Positions 36,194-45,173 of a DNA stretch of 64,000 nucleotides are shown here, piece after piece. How positions within the stretch are numbered: position 1 is the stretch's first letter; the number at the start of each line of letters is the position of its first letter. The translations under genes were made by a program, and so were the position numbers. The stretch comes from Bacteroidales bacterium (GTDB lineage: Bacteria; Bacteroidota; Bacteroidia; Bacteroidales; Rikenellaceae). Where the stretch lies: assembly GCA_910574205.1 (NCBI GenBank), contig CAJSYJ010000001.1:186001-250000 (forward strand), in the 5' to 3' direction. Under the pieces are notes generated by a model. It was not told the origin of the DNA and made no database searches. It worked only from the letters and a program-made list of their open reading frames with translations.

Positions 36194-36790
36194 ATGAAAA
36201 ATAATGTACTCTTCGTTCTGCTCGACAAATACGCCGAATGGGAGGCTGCACCTCTGGCCGCAGCGCTCAACTCAGGCGTCACGCCGCTCGGCGATACTCG
36301 ATATACGACCGCGACAGTCGCACCGACATCCGACGCGGTACGCTCGATCGGCGGCTTCCGCACTATGCCCGACTACCACTTCGACAGCATGCCCCAAGAT
36401 TATGCCGCATTGGTTCTGGTCGGCGGCATGAGCTGGGACAAGCCCGAAGCAGGATGCGTCGAAGAGTTGGTCGCCCGAGCCTTGCGCGAAGGCAAAACGG
36501 TAGGTGCCATCTGCAACGGCGCATCGTTCATGGCGGCACACGGATTTCTCAACGACGTGACGCACACAGGCAACGGGCTCGACCAGCTCCGCCTGTGGGG
36601 CGGCGAACGCTATACCAACCCCGAAGGTTTCATCGAGCGGCAGGCCGTCGCCGACGGCTCCATAGTCACGGCCAACGGTTCGGCCGGCATAGAGTTCGCC
36701 CGCGAGATGCTGCTCGCGCTCGAAGCCGACACGCGCGAGAATATCGACGCTTGGTACGACTTCAACAAGCATGGCTTATACCGCGGATAA
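36194..36790 (+). CDS. DJ-1/PfpI family protein
   Basis: 198 residues, one DJ-1/PfpI domain. VLFVLLDKYAEWE gives the conserved Glu of the first strand and VGAICNGASFMA places the nucleophilic elbow Cys. The segments ALVLVGGMSW and TANGSAGIEFAREML match the PfpI subgroup found in Bacteroides (type 1 glutamine amidotransferase-like). Possible roles are deglycase, chaperone or hydrolase, which sequence alone does not settle. A -7-like TATCTTCG lies at 36162-36169. First gene of a closely packed rightward series to 40033. Confidence 0.85.
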   Translation: MKNNVLFVLLDKYAEWEAAPLAAALNSGVTPLGDTRYTTATVAPTSDAVRSIGGFRTMPDYHFDSMPQDYAALVLVGGMSWDKPEAGCVEELVARALREGKTVGAICNGASFMAAHGFLNDVTHTGNGLDQLRLWGGERYTNPEGFIERQAVADGSIVTANGSAGIEFAREMLLALEADTRENIDAWYDFNKHGLYRG

Positions 36791-36817
36791 ACACACCGCG
36801 ACCGCTGCCTCAAAGCT

Positions 36818-37270
36818 ATGGAGGGATTGATCGAATACGGCTATATCGGGCTCTTCGCCGGCGCATTTCTGGCGGCGACGATATTCCCGTTCAGCTCCGA
36901 CATACTCCTTGTGGCCATGCTCGCCGCCGGAGGCCAGCCCGTGACGACGATCGTCGTGGCCACCGCAGGCAACTGGCTCGGTGGGCTCACATCCTACGGC
37001 GTGGGATATCTCGGCAAAACCGAGTGGTTGGAGCGGTGGTTCCGCATAAAACCCGAAACGGTCTACCGCTACAAAGAGCGCGTCGAGCGCTGGGGCGCAT
37101 GGCTCGCGCTGTTGACATGGGTGCCGTTCATCGGCGATGTCTTCGCCGTGGTGCTCGGCTTCTTCAAGGCGCGCTTCTGGCCCTCGGCATGGTGGATGCT
37201 CGTAGGCAAGTGCGGCCGCTTCGTGGCATGGGGCGTAATATATTACTGGATAGAACCGCTTTTCAGATGA
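36818..37270 (+). CDS. YqaA/DedA-like small membrane protein
   Basis: 150 residues with four or so membrane helices. The VTT/YqaA pattern is visible in YIGLFAGAFLAATIFPFSSDILL, a GNWLGGLTSYGVGYLGK loop, and the re-entrant segment LLTWVPFIGDVFAVVLGFF. DedA-superfamily proteins are implicated in membrane phospholipid movement and proton-driven transport; this shorter YqaA type has no firm function. Its stop overlaps the start of the next gene (ATGA). Confidence 0.85.
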   Translation: MEGLIEYGYIGLFAGAFLAATIFPFSSDILLVAMLAAGGQPVTTIVVATAGNWLGGLTSYGVGYLGKTEWLERWFRIKPETVYRYKERVERWGAWLALLTWVPFIGDVFAVVLGFFKARFWPSAWWMLVGKCGRFVAWGVIYYWIEPLFR

Positions 37271-37950
37271 CGATGACCGACATACAACGCGACCTGTTCG
37301 CCATGCAGGATGAGGCCTACCGCGACTTTCATTCGAAGCTGGTGCCCGCACTCGACAAGCAGCGCATAATCGGCGTTCGCACGCCGATACTCAGACGTTA
37401 TGCCCGGCAGCTGGCATCGCGCGACGACTGCGCCGCATTCCTTGCCGACCTGCCCCACCGCTATTACGAGGAGAACAACATACATGCGTGGATCATCGCA
37501 TCGTCGAGCCGCGACATCGACACCGTGCTGCCCCTCGTCGACGGATTCCTGCCACGAATCGACAACTGGGCGACGTGCGATCTGTTCGCGCCGAAGATAT
37601 TTTCGAAACATCGCCACCGGGTTATCGAATACATACCCCGGTGGCTCTCGTCGTCCCACACCTATACGGTGCGTTTCGGCATAGTCACGCTGCTGCAATT
37701 CTTTCTCGACGAGGGTTTCGATCCGCAGCACCTCGATTGGGTGGCCGACATCGACCGCGACGATTACTACATCCGTATCGCCGCGGCATGGTATTTCAGC
37801 ATCGCGCTGGTCAAACAATGGGATGCGACGCTGCCCTACATCCGCGAGCGACGGCTCCCGGAGTGGACACACCGCAAAACGATACAGAAGGCCGTCGAGA
37901 GCTACCGCATCGACGCCGAACGCAAAACGCTGCTCAAAAACCTGAGATAG
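37267..37950 (+). CDS. DNA alkylation repair protein, AlkD-like
   Basis: 227 residues composed of HEAT-like helical repeats. The opening FHSKLVPALDKQRIIGVRTPILRRYAR and the later IDNWATCDLFAPKIF and TVRFGIVTLLQFFLD segments are those of the AlkD-like alkylation repair family. The WATCD motif carries the Trp and Asp that contact the damaged nucleotide in AlkD. The family removes N3- or N7-alkylated purines without base flipping. The start ATG overlaps the previous stop by 4 bases. The next gene begins 1 base after its stop. Confidence 0.9.
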   Translation: MTMTDIQRDLFAMQDEAYRDFHSKLVPALDKQRIIGVRTPILRRYARQLASRDDCAAFLADLPHRYYEENNIHAWIIASSSRDIDTVLPLVDGFLPRIDNWATCDLFAPKIFSKHRHRVIEYIPRWLSSSHTYTVRFGIVTLLQFFLDEGFDPQHLDWVADIDRDDYYIRIAAAWYFSIALVKQWDATLPYIRERRLPEWTHRKTIQKAVESYRIDAERKTLLKNLR

Positions 37951-37951
37951 T

Positions 37952-38794
37952 ATGAAACGATTGCTCCATACCCTGCTTCTGCTGCTCGCCACGCTGCCCG
38001 CCGCAGCGCAGCTCTCCGACCGTCCGGCAGAGATACGCCGCGAGGTCCTTTCGGCCGAGCTGCCGGCACCCGACCGCAGCATGCGTCCCGTAGTCGGCAT
38101 ATCGGTCAACGAGCAGGCGCGCAACAGCGTGCGCAGCACATATACCGAGGCGATAGAGCAGGCCGGCGGTCTTCCCGTGATAATACCTATGTCGCAGAAC
38201 ACCGACGTTCTGGCCGAGCAGCTGTCGCGCATCGACGCACTGGTGCTCATCGGCGGCGACGACATCGACCCGGCATTCTGGGACGAGCCGCACCACGAGC
38301 GTCTGGGCGATCTGGACACGCTGCGCGATGTCTACGACCTGCGGCTGGTCTACCTTGCCGAGAGAATAGGTCTGCCGCTGCTGGGCATCTGCCACGGCGA
38401 GCAGATCATCAACGTCGCATTCGGCGGCACGCTGTGGCAGGATCTGCCTTCGCAACGCAGAGCCGAGCACCGCCAGCGGGCGAAAGACTCGCTCGGATAT
38501 CATGACGTAGAGTTCGCCCCCGGCTCGCGCATCGCCCGCATCATGGGCTGCGACCGATACAAGACCAACTCGTTCCACCACCAAGCGGTACGCCGCACGG
38601 CCGACGGATTCCGCGCGACGGGCATAAGCCGCGACGGCATCGTCGAGGTCATCGAACCGGAAGACGGCAGACCCATGCTCGGCGTCCAGTTCCACCCCGA
38701 AATATCCGCAGTCAAATATGGCGACGAGCGCATGCGGGCGCTGTTCGACTGGCTTCTTGCGGAGGCGAGACGATTCGCCGGACAAAAACGTTAA
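37952..38794 (+). CDS. exported class I glutamine amidotransferase-like hydrolase (peptidase C26)
   Basis: 280 residues. The signal peptide MKRLLHTLLLLLATLPAAAQ implies export, unlike the cytosolic PuuD-type gamma-glutamyl-GABA hydrolases it resembles. The core is complete: LVLIGGDDIDPAFW, the nucleophile elbow LLGICHGEQ, and the His-Glu pair in GVQFHPE. The usual Arg after the nucleophile Cys (GICRG) is His here. It could cleave gamma-glutamyl amides in the periplasm (inference). It starts 1 base after the AlkD-like gene; the next gene starts 4 bases after its end. Confidence 0.88.
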   Translation: MKRLLHTLLLLLATLPAAAQLSDRPAEIRREVLSAELPAPDRSMRPVVGISVNEQARNSVRSTYTEAIEQAGGLPVIIPMSQNTDVLAEQLSRIDALVLIGGDDIDPAFWDEPHHERLGDLDTLRDVYDLRLVYLAERIGLPLLGICHGEQIINVAFGGTLWQDLPSQRRAEHRQRAKDSLGYHDVEFAPGSRIARIMGCDRYKTNSFHHQAVRRTADGFRATGISRDGIVEVIEPEDGRPMLGVQFHPEISAVKYGDERMRALFDWLLAEARRFAGQKR

Positions 38795-38798
38795 TCTT

Positions 38799-39269
38799 AT
38801 GGCACAGGAGATCGAACGAAAGTTTCTGGTGGCGGGCGACTACAAGTCCGCAGCCGTATCCTCGTCGCATATCGTGCAGGGGTATATATGCTCCACGGGC
38901 GGCCGCACCGTGCGCGTGCGCCTACGCGACGAGCGCGCCTACCTGACTATCAAGGGGGCATCCGACGACGGCGGGCTGTCGCGTTTCGAGTGGGAGACGG
39001 AGATTCCGAGCGGCGATGCGCGCGAGTTGCTCCACCTTGCCGTCGGCGCCCTGATCGACAAACACCGCTATCTGGTGCCTGTCGGCCGCCACATCTTCGA
39101 AGTCGACGAGTTCCACGGCGACAACGAGGGACTGACACTGGCCGAAGTCGAGCTTACGCGAGTCGACGAGGAGTATCCCCGGCCCGAGTGGCTCGGCCGC
39201 GAGGTAACGGGCGACCGCCGATACTACAACTCTCATCTCAGATCGTATCCCTATAAGGAGTGGAAATGA
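38799..39269 (+). CDS. CYTH-domain protein (triphosphate tunnel metalloenzyme)
   Basis: 156 residues, a single CYTH domain. The ExExK signature is EIERKFLV at residues 4-11. Basic and acidic tunnel residues follow: RTVRVRLRDERAYLTIKG, RFEWETEIP, IDKHRYLV, FEVDEFHG and LAEVELTRVDEEYPRPEWLGREVTG. Members act as inorganic triphosphatases or adenylate cyclases; short bacterial ones like this are mostly tripolyphosphatases. It belongs to the packed rightward gene series; the next open frame begins with an ATG overlapping its stop. Confidence 0.92.
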   Translation: MAQEIERKFLVAGDYKSAAVSSSHIVQGYICSTGGRTVRVRLRDERAYLTIKGASDDGGLSRFEWETEIPSGDARELLHLAVGALIDKHRYLVPVGRHIFEVDEFHGDNEGLTLAEVELTRVDEEYPRPEWLGREVTGDRRYYNSHLRSYPYKEWK

Positions 39270-39346
39270 TCCGCCGCACGCACCGCCATGCCGAAAGTAA
39301 TTATCACGATTCAGCCATTATAAGCACCTTCAAAAACCGCAAACCT

Positions 39347-40033
39347 ATGAAAACAGATGCCGGCAGGAGAGTCCTGCGCCCGATAGACTATACGATAATC
39401 GTCCTTACGCTCGGCTCGGCCGTCGCCTACTCCGTCATCCAGCACAGAGTCGACATAATGGGCACCGTCGCGCTGCTGTTCGGCGTCACGGGCACCGTAC
39501 TCAGCGCCCGCCGCAGCATCTGGAATTTCGTATTCGGCACCGTCAATGTCGCTCTCTACGCCGTCATAGCCTACAACGCATCCAACTACGGGCAGGCCGC
39601 ACTCAATGCGCTCTACTATCTGCCGATGCAGTTCGTCGGCTGGTGGGCATGGAGCCGTCGCAAGGACTCGGCCGATAGGTCGAGAGTCAAGGCGCGCTCG
39701 ATGACCGGCCGTCAGATGCTACTGTGCCTCGCTGCGGCGGCCGTAGCTATCGCAGCCGTCTGGTATACGATGCGCACGCTGACCGACGCCGCACAGCCGT
39801 TCAAGGATTCGTTCATCACGGTCGTATTCGTCATAGGTCAGGTGCTGATGACATTCGCTTTCTGGCAGCAGTGGCTGTTCTGGATCGCTGGCAACATCGC
39901 CAATATCGCTCTGTGGGGCATAGTCATGGCCGACGGCGAGATCGTCGGCGGACTTATGGTAATAAAATACTCGATGTACCTGATAAACTCCGTCGGCGGC
40001 GCCATAACATGGCGGCGCACCGCCGCCGAGTAA
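39347..40033 (+). CDS. PnuC-like nicotinamide riboside transporter
   Basis: 228 residues from ATG 39347 (MKTDAGRRV). An earlier in-frame ATG at 39266 overlaps the CYTH stop and would add 27 hydrophilic residues; the later one is chosen because membrane-spanning sequence follows soon after, but either is possible. About seven helices. PnuC-type features include IWNFVFGTVNVALYAVIAY, LYYLPMQFVGWWAWSRRKD, and QWLFWIAGNIANIALWG. PnuC proteins let NR in by facilitated diffusion, trapped by phosphorylation. No NR kinase gene is adjacent. Confidence 0.85.
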   Translation: MKTDAGRRVLRPIDYTIIVLTLGSAVAYSVIQHRVDIMGTVALLFGVTGTVLSARRSIWNFVFGTVNVALYAVIAYNASNYGQAALNALYYLPMQFVGWWAWSRRKDSADRSRVKARSMTGRQMLLCLAAAAVAIAAVWYTMRTLTDAAQPFKDSFITVVFVIGQVLMTFAFWQQWLFWIAGNIANIALWGIVMADGEIVGGLMVIKYSMYLINSVGGAITWRRTAAE

Positions 40034-40059
40034 TGCACGGCCTGCGACCGATATAACCG

Positions 40060-40096
40060 ACGGAGGTTGCCCCGCCAGCGGGACAACCTCCGTTTA
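40060..40096. terminator. bidirectional terminator between pnuC-like and kinase genes
   Basis: Stem ACGGAGGTTG(C)CCCG / CGGGACAACCTCCGT with a short loop, then TTTATCTTG. It is placed between convergent genes. Confidence 0.8.
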
Positions 40097-40115
40097 TCTT
40101 GTAGTCTTTCGATCC

Positions 40116-41117
40116 TCAGAAGAGATACTTCTCGTTCTTGACCTTCTCGACGAGCGAGAATACATGCTGCCACGCCTCCTCGCCGAATGTCGTTCCGACC
40201 ACCTCGATTACCTTGCCGGCCGTTATGGCTCCTATCGTGCCGCACTGTCGGAGCGAAAGCCCGTCGCAAAGACCGGACATGAATCCGGCCGCATAAAGGT
40301 CGCCCGCGCCCGTGGTGTCGACACGCTTGGCTGCGGCCATGATGCCAACGTGCACCACCTCGTCGCCGCGCTTTATCAGCGCGCCTTTCATGCCTATCTT
40401 CACGACCGCCAACTCGCACATGCACGAGAGAGCCTGCAACGCATTCAGAGGCTCCTGCTCGCCGGTAAAGGCATGCGCCTCGTCTTTATTGGCGAAGATG
40501 ATGTCGACATATTCGGCCACCAGTTCGCGCAGAAAGCCGAGGTTTTCGGCCACGACGTTGAACGATGCCAGATCGATCGCTATTTTCAGTCCGCACCTCT
40601 TGGCCTTCTCTATGGCCGAGCGTATCAGACGATGATCCTGCACCAGATAACCTTCGATATAGAGACAGTCGTAACCGGCGAATATCTTCTCGTCGATCTC
40701 CTCGGCAGCAAGCTCGCTCGCGGCACCCAGATGCGTGACCATAGTCCTCTCGCCGTCGGGCGAGACGAGCGACACACACTTGCCCGAGCGAATAGAGCTG
40801 CGCATGATGAAAGGTTCGATGCCGAGATTCTCCAATGCCTGCTCGAAGAAATCGCCGGTGGTATCCTTACCGACCTTGCCGATGAAGCCCACCTTGCATC
40901 CCAGACGCGCCATGGCGCGTATCGTATTGGATGCCGATCCGCCCAGCGAGAGCGAATACGGGTAGCCGGCCACCGACTTCGATATCCGCGTCTGCGTGGG
41001 GGCATCGGCCAGATTCATCGAGCCTTTCGGCAGTGAAAACTCCGTAAGTACATTATCGTTGGGCAGATTGACCAACATATCGGTCAGGGCATTTCCTATG
41101 CCGATAACACGTTTCAT
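40116..41117 (-). CDS. PfkB-family kinase, probable adenosine kinase
   Basis: 333 residues. Both PfkB signatures are visible: the sugar-site GGSASNTIRAMARLG (about residues 58-72) and the anion-hole DTTGAGDLYAAGFMSGL near 270 with the catalytic Asp. The start IGIGNALTDMLVNL and the MVTHLGAASEL segment are those of the bacterial adenosine-kinase-like group common in Bacteroides. It would phosphorylate adenosine (or another nucleoside) with ATP. It is downstream of pfkA on the same strand (38-base gap) and is the last gene of the leftward run. Confidence 0.85.
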   Translation of the reverse strand: MKRVIGIGNALTDMLVNLPNDNVLTEFSLPKGSMNLADAPTQTRISKSVAGYPYSLSLGGSASNTIRAMARLGCKVGFIGKVGKDTTGDFFEQALENLGIEPFIMRSSIRSGKCVSLVSPDGERTMVTHLGAASELAAEEIDEKIFAGYDCLYIEGYLVQDHRLIRSAIEKAKRCGLKIAIDLASFNVVAENLGFLRELVAEYVDIIFANKDEAHAFTGEQEPLNALQALSCMCELAVVKIGMKGALIKRGDEVVHVGIMAAAKRVDTTGAGDLYAAGFMSGLCDGLSLRQCGTIGAITAGKVIEVVGTTFGEEAWQHVFSLVEKVKNEKYLF

Positions 41118-41155
41118 AAGTATGGGTTAACAGTATTTCTAAAAAAACGTCGTCG

Positions 41156-42136
41156 TCAGATCGACAGTATCTTCACCAGATCTATATCCGCGTAGTCGAC
41201 CCTGTGGGCATGGCACGTCGCCTTCGAGAAGGGGACGTAGACCAGCTCGCCGTTCTTGACGCCTATCATGACGTTGCGCTGGCCGTCGCCCAAAGCCGTT
41301 ATGGCAGCCGCACCCATGCGCGAAGCCAGTATACGGTCGGCCGCCGTGGGCGAACCGCCGCGTTGCAGGTGGCCGAGGATCGTCACGCGGGCGTCGTACT
41401 GCGGGAACTCCTTCTTGATACGCTCGGCAAGCCCCATGGCACCGCCCGTCGAGGGATTCTCCGCCACGAGGACGATAGCCGAATTTTTGCTCTTGCGAAA
41501 TCCGCGGTTTACCAGATCGGCCAGCTGGTCGATCTGCGTCTCCATTTCGGGAATTATTGCCGCCTCGGCACCCGAGGCCAACGCCCCGTTCAGCGCCAGA
41601 TCGCCAGCCATATGTCCCATGACCTCGACGAAGAAGAGCCGCTCGTGGCTGGTAGCCGTATCGCGTATCTTGTCGACGGCATCGACTATCGTATTGAGCG
41701 CCGTATCGTAGCCTATCGTCGAGTCGGTGCCGCCGAGGTCGTTGTCGATCGTACCGGGCAGTCCGACGATCGGGATATCGTACTCCTCGGCGAAGATGCG
41801 CGCACCGGTCAGCGATCCGTCGCCGCCGATGACAACCAACGCATCTATGCCTGCCGCACGCATGTTGTCATAGGCCGTCTTGCGCCCCTCGGGCGTGGCG
41901 AACTCCTTGCAGCGCGCCGTTTTCAGGATCGTGCCGCCCTGCTGTATGATATTGCTCACGCTGCGCGAGGTAAAGTCCTCGATCTCGTTATATACCAAGC
42001 CGTAGTATCCGCGCTTGATACCCTTGACGCTGAATTTGTTGTATATAGCCGTTCGCGTCACGGCACGTATCGCCGCATTCATGCCGGGGGCATCGCCGCC
42101 CGAGGTCAGAATACCGATTGTCTTGATTGCTGCCAT
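41156..42136 (-). CDS. pfkA: ATP-dependent 6-phosphofructokinase
   Basis: 326 residues, standard PfkA length. [18 protein letters not shown] opens the ATP site, [11 protein letters not shown] the phosphate site, and [22 protein letters not shown] carries the catalytic Asp. The effector/fructose site reads [12 protein letters not shown]. The GGDGS glycine after Gly-Asp indicates ATP rather than PPi use. It commits fructose-6-phosphate to glycolysis. The ATG at 42136 is used; an in-frame TTG lies 9 bases upstream. It lies 23 bases after the PspC-domain gene. Confidence 0.96.
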   Translation of the reverse strand: MAAIKTIGILTSGGDAPGMNAAIRAVTRTAIYNKFSVKGIKRGYYGLVYNEIEDFTSRSVSNIIQQGGTILKTARCKEFATPEGRKTAYDNMRAAGIDALVVIGGDGSLTGARIFAEEYDIPIVGLPGTIDNDLGGTDSTIGYDTALNTIVDAVDKIRDTATSHERLFFVEVMGHMAGDLALNGALASGAEAAIIPEMETQIDQLADLVNRGFRKSKNSAIVLVAENPSTGGAMGLAERIKKEFPQYDARVTILGHLQRGGSPTAADRILASRMGAAAITALGDGQRNVMIGVKNGELVYVPFSKATCHAHRVDYADIDLVKILSI

Positions 42137-42159
42137 ATCTTGCAATTATTATCGTACAA

Positions 42160-42801
42160 CTATTTTTTATCTGTATCTATCATCCTGCCGTTGATATCGT
42201 ACAGCGGCTCCTCCGGCACCAGATACCACAATATCGAGTAGAGGAACAGCGACAGGAATGCCGGCAGGAGCAGCACGGCCGCGACCACGCGCACCCTGCC
42301 CACAGGCCAGTTGACATACTTGGCCAGACCGCCGCATACGCCGGCTATGATCCGCTCGTCGCGCGAGCGGTAAAGGTGCGACGGATATTCGTAGGGCTGC
42401 TCACGCATAGGACTCTCGAACGGATGCGCCGACGACGTCTGCAACGTGACCTGCTCGGCCACGACCGTCTCGGCATCAGCGTTCTCTGCCGCCGCAGCCG
42501 TAACGCTTCTCTCTACGGCGCTACGCTGCAAGGTTTCGTCCGCCCTGCGGCCGAACGACTCGGGGCGCCCTATCTCGTCCTCGATACGCGATATCATCGG
42601 CAGCGACACTATCGCCTGCTCCGAGTCCGAAAGCGAGGAGAGCAGACGCGCAATGCGCATCTCGATGTTATCCATCGATGCGCAGTCCGTCGCCGGCAGC
42701 CGCGAAGCTATATCGTCGAGATAACTCTTCAACACCTCGTAGGCATCTTCGTCCAACGTAAAGGGACACGATGCGATATTGACGTTAACGGTCTTTTTCA
42801 T
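42160..42801 (-). CDS. PspC-domain membrane protein
   Basis: 213 residues. The C-terminal ~70 residues form a PspC domain: LYRSRDERIIAGVCGGLAKYVN followed by one hydrophobic helix (VVAAVLLLPAFLSLFLYSILWYLV). The N-terminal half is soluble and predicted helical (FTLDEDAYEVLKSYLDDIASRL...DNIEMRIARLLSSL), a pattern seen in Bacteroidota PspC proteins that usually sit next to a PadR-type regulator; none is present here. It probably senses or buffers envelope stress at the inner membrane (inference). It is 125 bases after the c-di-AMP synthase gene. Confidence 0.85.
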   Translation of the reverse strand: MKKTVNVNIASCPFTLDEDAYEVLKSYLDDIASRLPATDCASMDNIEMRIARLLSSLSDSEQAIVSLPMISRIEDEIGRPESFGRRADETLQRSAVERSVTAAAAENADAETVVAEQVTLQTSSAHPFESPMREQPYEYPSHLYRSRDERIIAGVCGGLAKYVNWPVGRVRVVAAVLLLPAFLSLFLYSILWYLVPEEPLYDINGRMIDTDKK

Positions 42802-42926
42802 CGTCGTAATTATGATATTGTCCGAAACCTAATCGATCCTAAATCGCCCCCGAACGGGGCAAACACTCTGCCGAAAGCATGCCGGCATCATAGGGGCTGC
42901 CGCGGCGACCGCCACGATCCTACGTA

Positions 42927-43730
42927 TCACGCAGGCTGCTGCGTCGCCTCCGCCCGGCGCTCGTCGTTTACTCTGAGCGATTTGTGTATGGCCTGCGCAA
43001 GGTGCGCCGGCTCGATGTCGCGGCGTATAGTCGAGTCATGGGCTATCGATATGCCGCCGGTCTCCTCCGACACGGCTATGATTATGGCGTCCGACACTTC
43101 GCTCATGCCCAGTGCGGCACGATGACGCATACCGTAAGACTTCGGTACGTCCTGCTGCGTCACGGGCAGCACGCACTTGGCCGCTATTACCCGATCGCCG
43201 CTTATGATGACGGCGCCGTCGTGCAGAGGAGCGTTCTTGAAAAATATGTTTTCGAGCAGTGCCGTCGACACCTTCGCGTCGATCGCTATTCCGCTCTCCT
43301 CTATGACGCTCAGATCGTTGCTCTGCTTGATTATGATGAGCGCACCCGTCTTCTGAGCCCCCATTTCGCGGCATGCCGTAACGACGGGTTGCAGGTCGAG
43401 CGAGGTCTTGTGACGGTTGGTATTGAAGAAACGGCCTATGAAGCGGAATTTGCTGCGCTGACGTCCTATCGCTTGCAGGAAATGACGTATCTCGGGCTGG
43501 AAGACGATAAGTATCGCTATCACGCCAACGCTGATTATCTGTCCGAGGATCGTCGACAACAATACCAGATTGAACGTGCGCACAAGTATCCATACCAGAT
43601 ATATGATGAATATCCCCGCCATGATATACGGCGCACTGGTTCCGCGCATGGCACGATATATCGCGAACATGATAATGGCCACGAGCAGGATATCGATGAA
43701 ATCGACGAACGTAAACGGAATGAAACCCAT
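42927..43730 (-). CDS. dacA: diadenylate cyclase (c-di-AMP synthase)
   Basis: 267 residues. Three N-terminal membrane helices are followed by the DAC domain. The diagnostic catalytic motifs are present: DGA in PLHDGAVIISGDRVIAAKCVLP and RHR in GMRHRAALGMSE. It makes c-di-AMP from two ATP, a second messenger for potassium and turgor control. It lies downstream of the Skp-like lipoprotein gene, separated from it by a strong terminator, so it needs its own promoter in 43731-43768. The product name CdaA is equally used. Confidence 0.95.
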   Translation of the reverse strand: MGFIPFTFVDFIDILLVAIIMFAIYRAMRGTSAPYIMAGIFIIYLVWILVRTFNLVLLSTILGQIISVGVIAILIVFQPEIRHFLQAIGRQRSKFRFIGRFFNTNRHKTSLDLQPVVTACREMGAQKTGALIIIKQSNDLSVIEESGIAIDAKVSTALLENIFFKNAPLHDGAVIISGDRVIAAKCVLPVTQQDVPKSYGMRHRAALGMSEVSDAIIIAVSEETGGISIAHDSTIRRDIEPAHLAQAIHKSLRVNDERRAEATQQPA

Positions 43731-43759
43731 ATAGTCAACTGTTATTCGCCTGCGAAATT

Positions 43760-43798
43760 ATGAAAAATAATACCGACTTGCAAACACAAGCCGGTATT
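43760..43798 (-). terminator. terminator of the Skp-like lipoprotein gene
   Basis: On the minus strand, AATACCGGCTTG / CAAGTCGGTATT (one G-T), loop TGTTTG, then ATTTTTCA. It lies 20 bases past the stop. Confidence 0.88.
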
Positions 43799-43818
43799 TA
43801 TTCTGTGTTCGTCTCAGC

Positions 43819-44484
43819 CTACTCGGCATCGGCGGCATAAAGCTCGTTGACCTTAGCCAGAACCAACTTCGAGATATCGAGGCTCACGTCGGCATCCACC
43901 ACGGTCATGGCGTTGAGTATCATCTTGTAGCGACCGTCGGCATTAATCTGCTCGACGGCGCGCTTCATCAAGTCCTGAAAACGGTTCATCAGCACGGCAT
44001 TCTCCTCGTCGAGGTTGCGCGCCTCCTGCTGCAAGCCGCTGTCCTCGCGCTGCACACGCTGCTGGAAGTTGTTGATGCGCTGCTGGATAGCATCGCCCTT
44101 CTTCTGCAACTCCTCCTGCTTCTGCTGCGCATTGAGAGTGGTTATCAAACCCTTGCTGTAATCCTCCTGCAACTTGGCGGCATCGTTCTGCAATTTGGCG
44201 TACTCGGCCTGCAAGCTCTTCTCGGTATTGGCCCAACCCTCCTGGGCCTTCTGTATCTTCTCCTGCGTCTGCTGAACCTTCTTTTGCAGCTCGGCGCCCT
44301 CCTTGGCATAAAGCTCGCTGCCGGTAAGGATCTGGTCTACATTGATATAAACCACGTCGCCGGACACGACGCACTCGGTGGTCGCCACACCTTCGGCCGC
44401 AACCTCCTTATTCTCTTTGTTCTTACCTCCTCCGCACGAAACGAGCACGACGGCCGCACATGCAAATAAAAGAGTCTTTTTCAT
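43819..44484 (-). CDS. OmpH/Skp-like periplasmic chaperone lipoprotein
   Basis: 221 residues. A signal peptide with lipobox LVSCGGG, then a soluble domain starting VVYINVDQILTGSELYAKEGAEL and continuing as a long Gln/Lys/Glu-rich coiled coil (about residues 65-160), typical of Skp/OmpH trimers. The final strand region (VDADVSLDISKLVLAKVNEL) closes the body. It probably holds unfolded outer-membrane proteins in the periplasm. Being lipidated is a Bacteroidota variation. It is divergent from ruvA, with promoters overlapping in 44485-44582. Confidence 0.88.
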   Translation of the reverse strand: MKKTLLFACAAVVLVSCGGGKNKENKEVAAEGVATTECVVSGDVVYINVDQILTGSELYAKEGAELQKKVQQTQEKIQKAQEGWANTEKSLQAEYAKLQNDAAKLQEDYSKGLITTLNAQQKQEELQKKGDAIQQRINNFQQRVQREDSGLQQEARNLDEENAVLMNRFQDLMKRAVEQINADGRYKMILNAMTVVDADVSLDISKLVLAKVNELYAADAE

Positions 44485-44582
44485 AGTTCGTTTTATTCTT
44501 GTTATAATTAATTCTCCGTTTGAAATACAAAGGTAAAAAAATTTCTTTACTTTTGTAAAACTTTCAGACTAAAAACTGTCCT

Positions 44583-45173
44583 ATGTACGAATATATCTGC
44601 GGCACTATCGCCGAACTGGCACCGGCATACGCCGTCATAGACGCATCCGGCGTCGGCTACTACATAAACATATCGCTGCAAACATACTCGGCCGTCGAAC
44701 ACTGCGACAAGGCCAAGCTCTACGTCCACTTTACCGTGCGCGAAGACATGCAGACACTCTACGGTTTCGCCACCAAGATCGAGCGCGAGCTCTTCCGACG
44801 TCTGATAAGCGTGTCGGGCGTAGGCGGCAACACGGCACGCATGATCCTGTCGACCTACACCACCGAGGAGTTGCAGAACATAATCGCCACCGAAAACGCG
44901 GCACTGCTGAAAAACGTCAAGGGATTGGGGTTGAAGACTGCGCAGAAGATCATAGTCGAGCTGTCGGGCAAGATGCTCGAACTGGGCGCTACGGACGGCG
45001 CGTCGAACATCCGTGCGGCGGCCTCGTCGGCCGTATACGACGAAGCGCTGGCCGCTCTGACCATGCTCGGATTCCAGAAGTCGGCCTCGGAGAAGGCCTT
45101 GCAGACTATCCTGCGCGAAGAGCCCTCGCTGCCCGTCGAGCAGGCCGTGCGCATGGCTCTCAAAAAGCTGTAA
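44583..45173 (+). CDS. ruvA: Holliday junction binding protein RuvA
   Basis: 196 residues, usual size. The N-terminal OB-fold opens MYEYICGTIAELAPAYAVIDASGVGYYI. The helix-hairpin-helix segments are FRRLISVSGVGGNTARMILS and LLKNVKGLGLKTAQKIIVELSGK. The C-terminal domain that contacts RuvB ends VEQAVRMALKKL. It tetramerises on four-way junctions and recruits RuvB, which is encoded 32 kb away. A -7-like TACTTTTG sits 30 bases or so before the ATG. The last 14 bases overlap a convergent small gene. Confidence 0.96.
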   Translation: MYEYICGTIAELAPAYAVIDASGVGYYINISLQTYSAVEHCDKAKLYVHFTVREDMQTLYGFATKIERELFRRLISVSGVGGNTARMILSTYTTEELQNIIATENAALLKNVKGLGLKTAQKIIVELSGKMLELGATDGASNIRAAASSAVYDEALAALTMLGFQKSASEKALQTILREEPSLPVEQAVRMALKKL

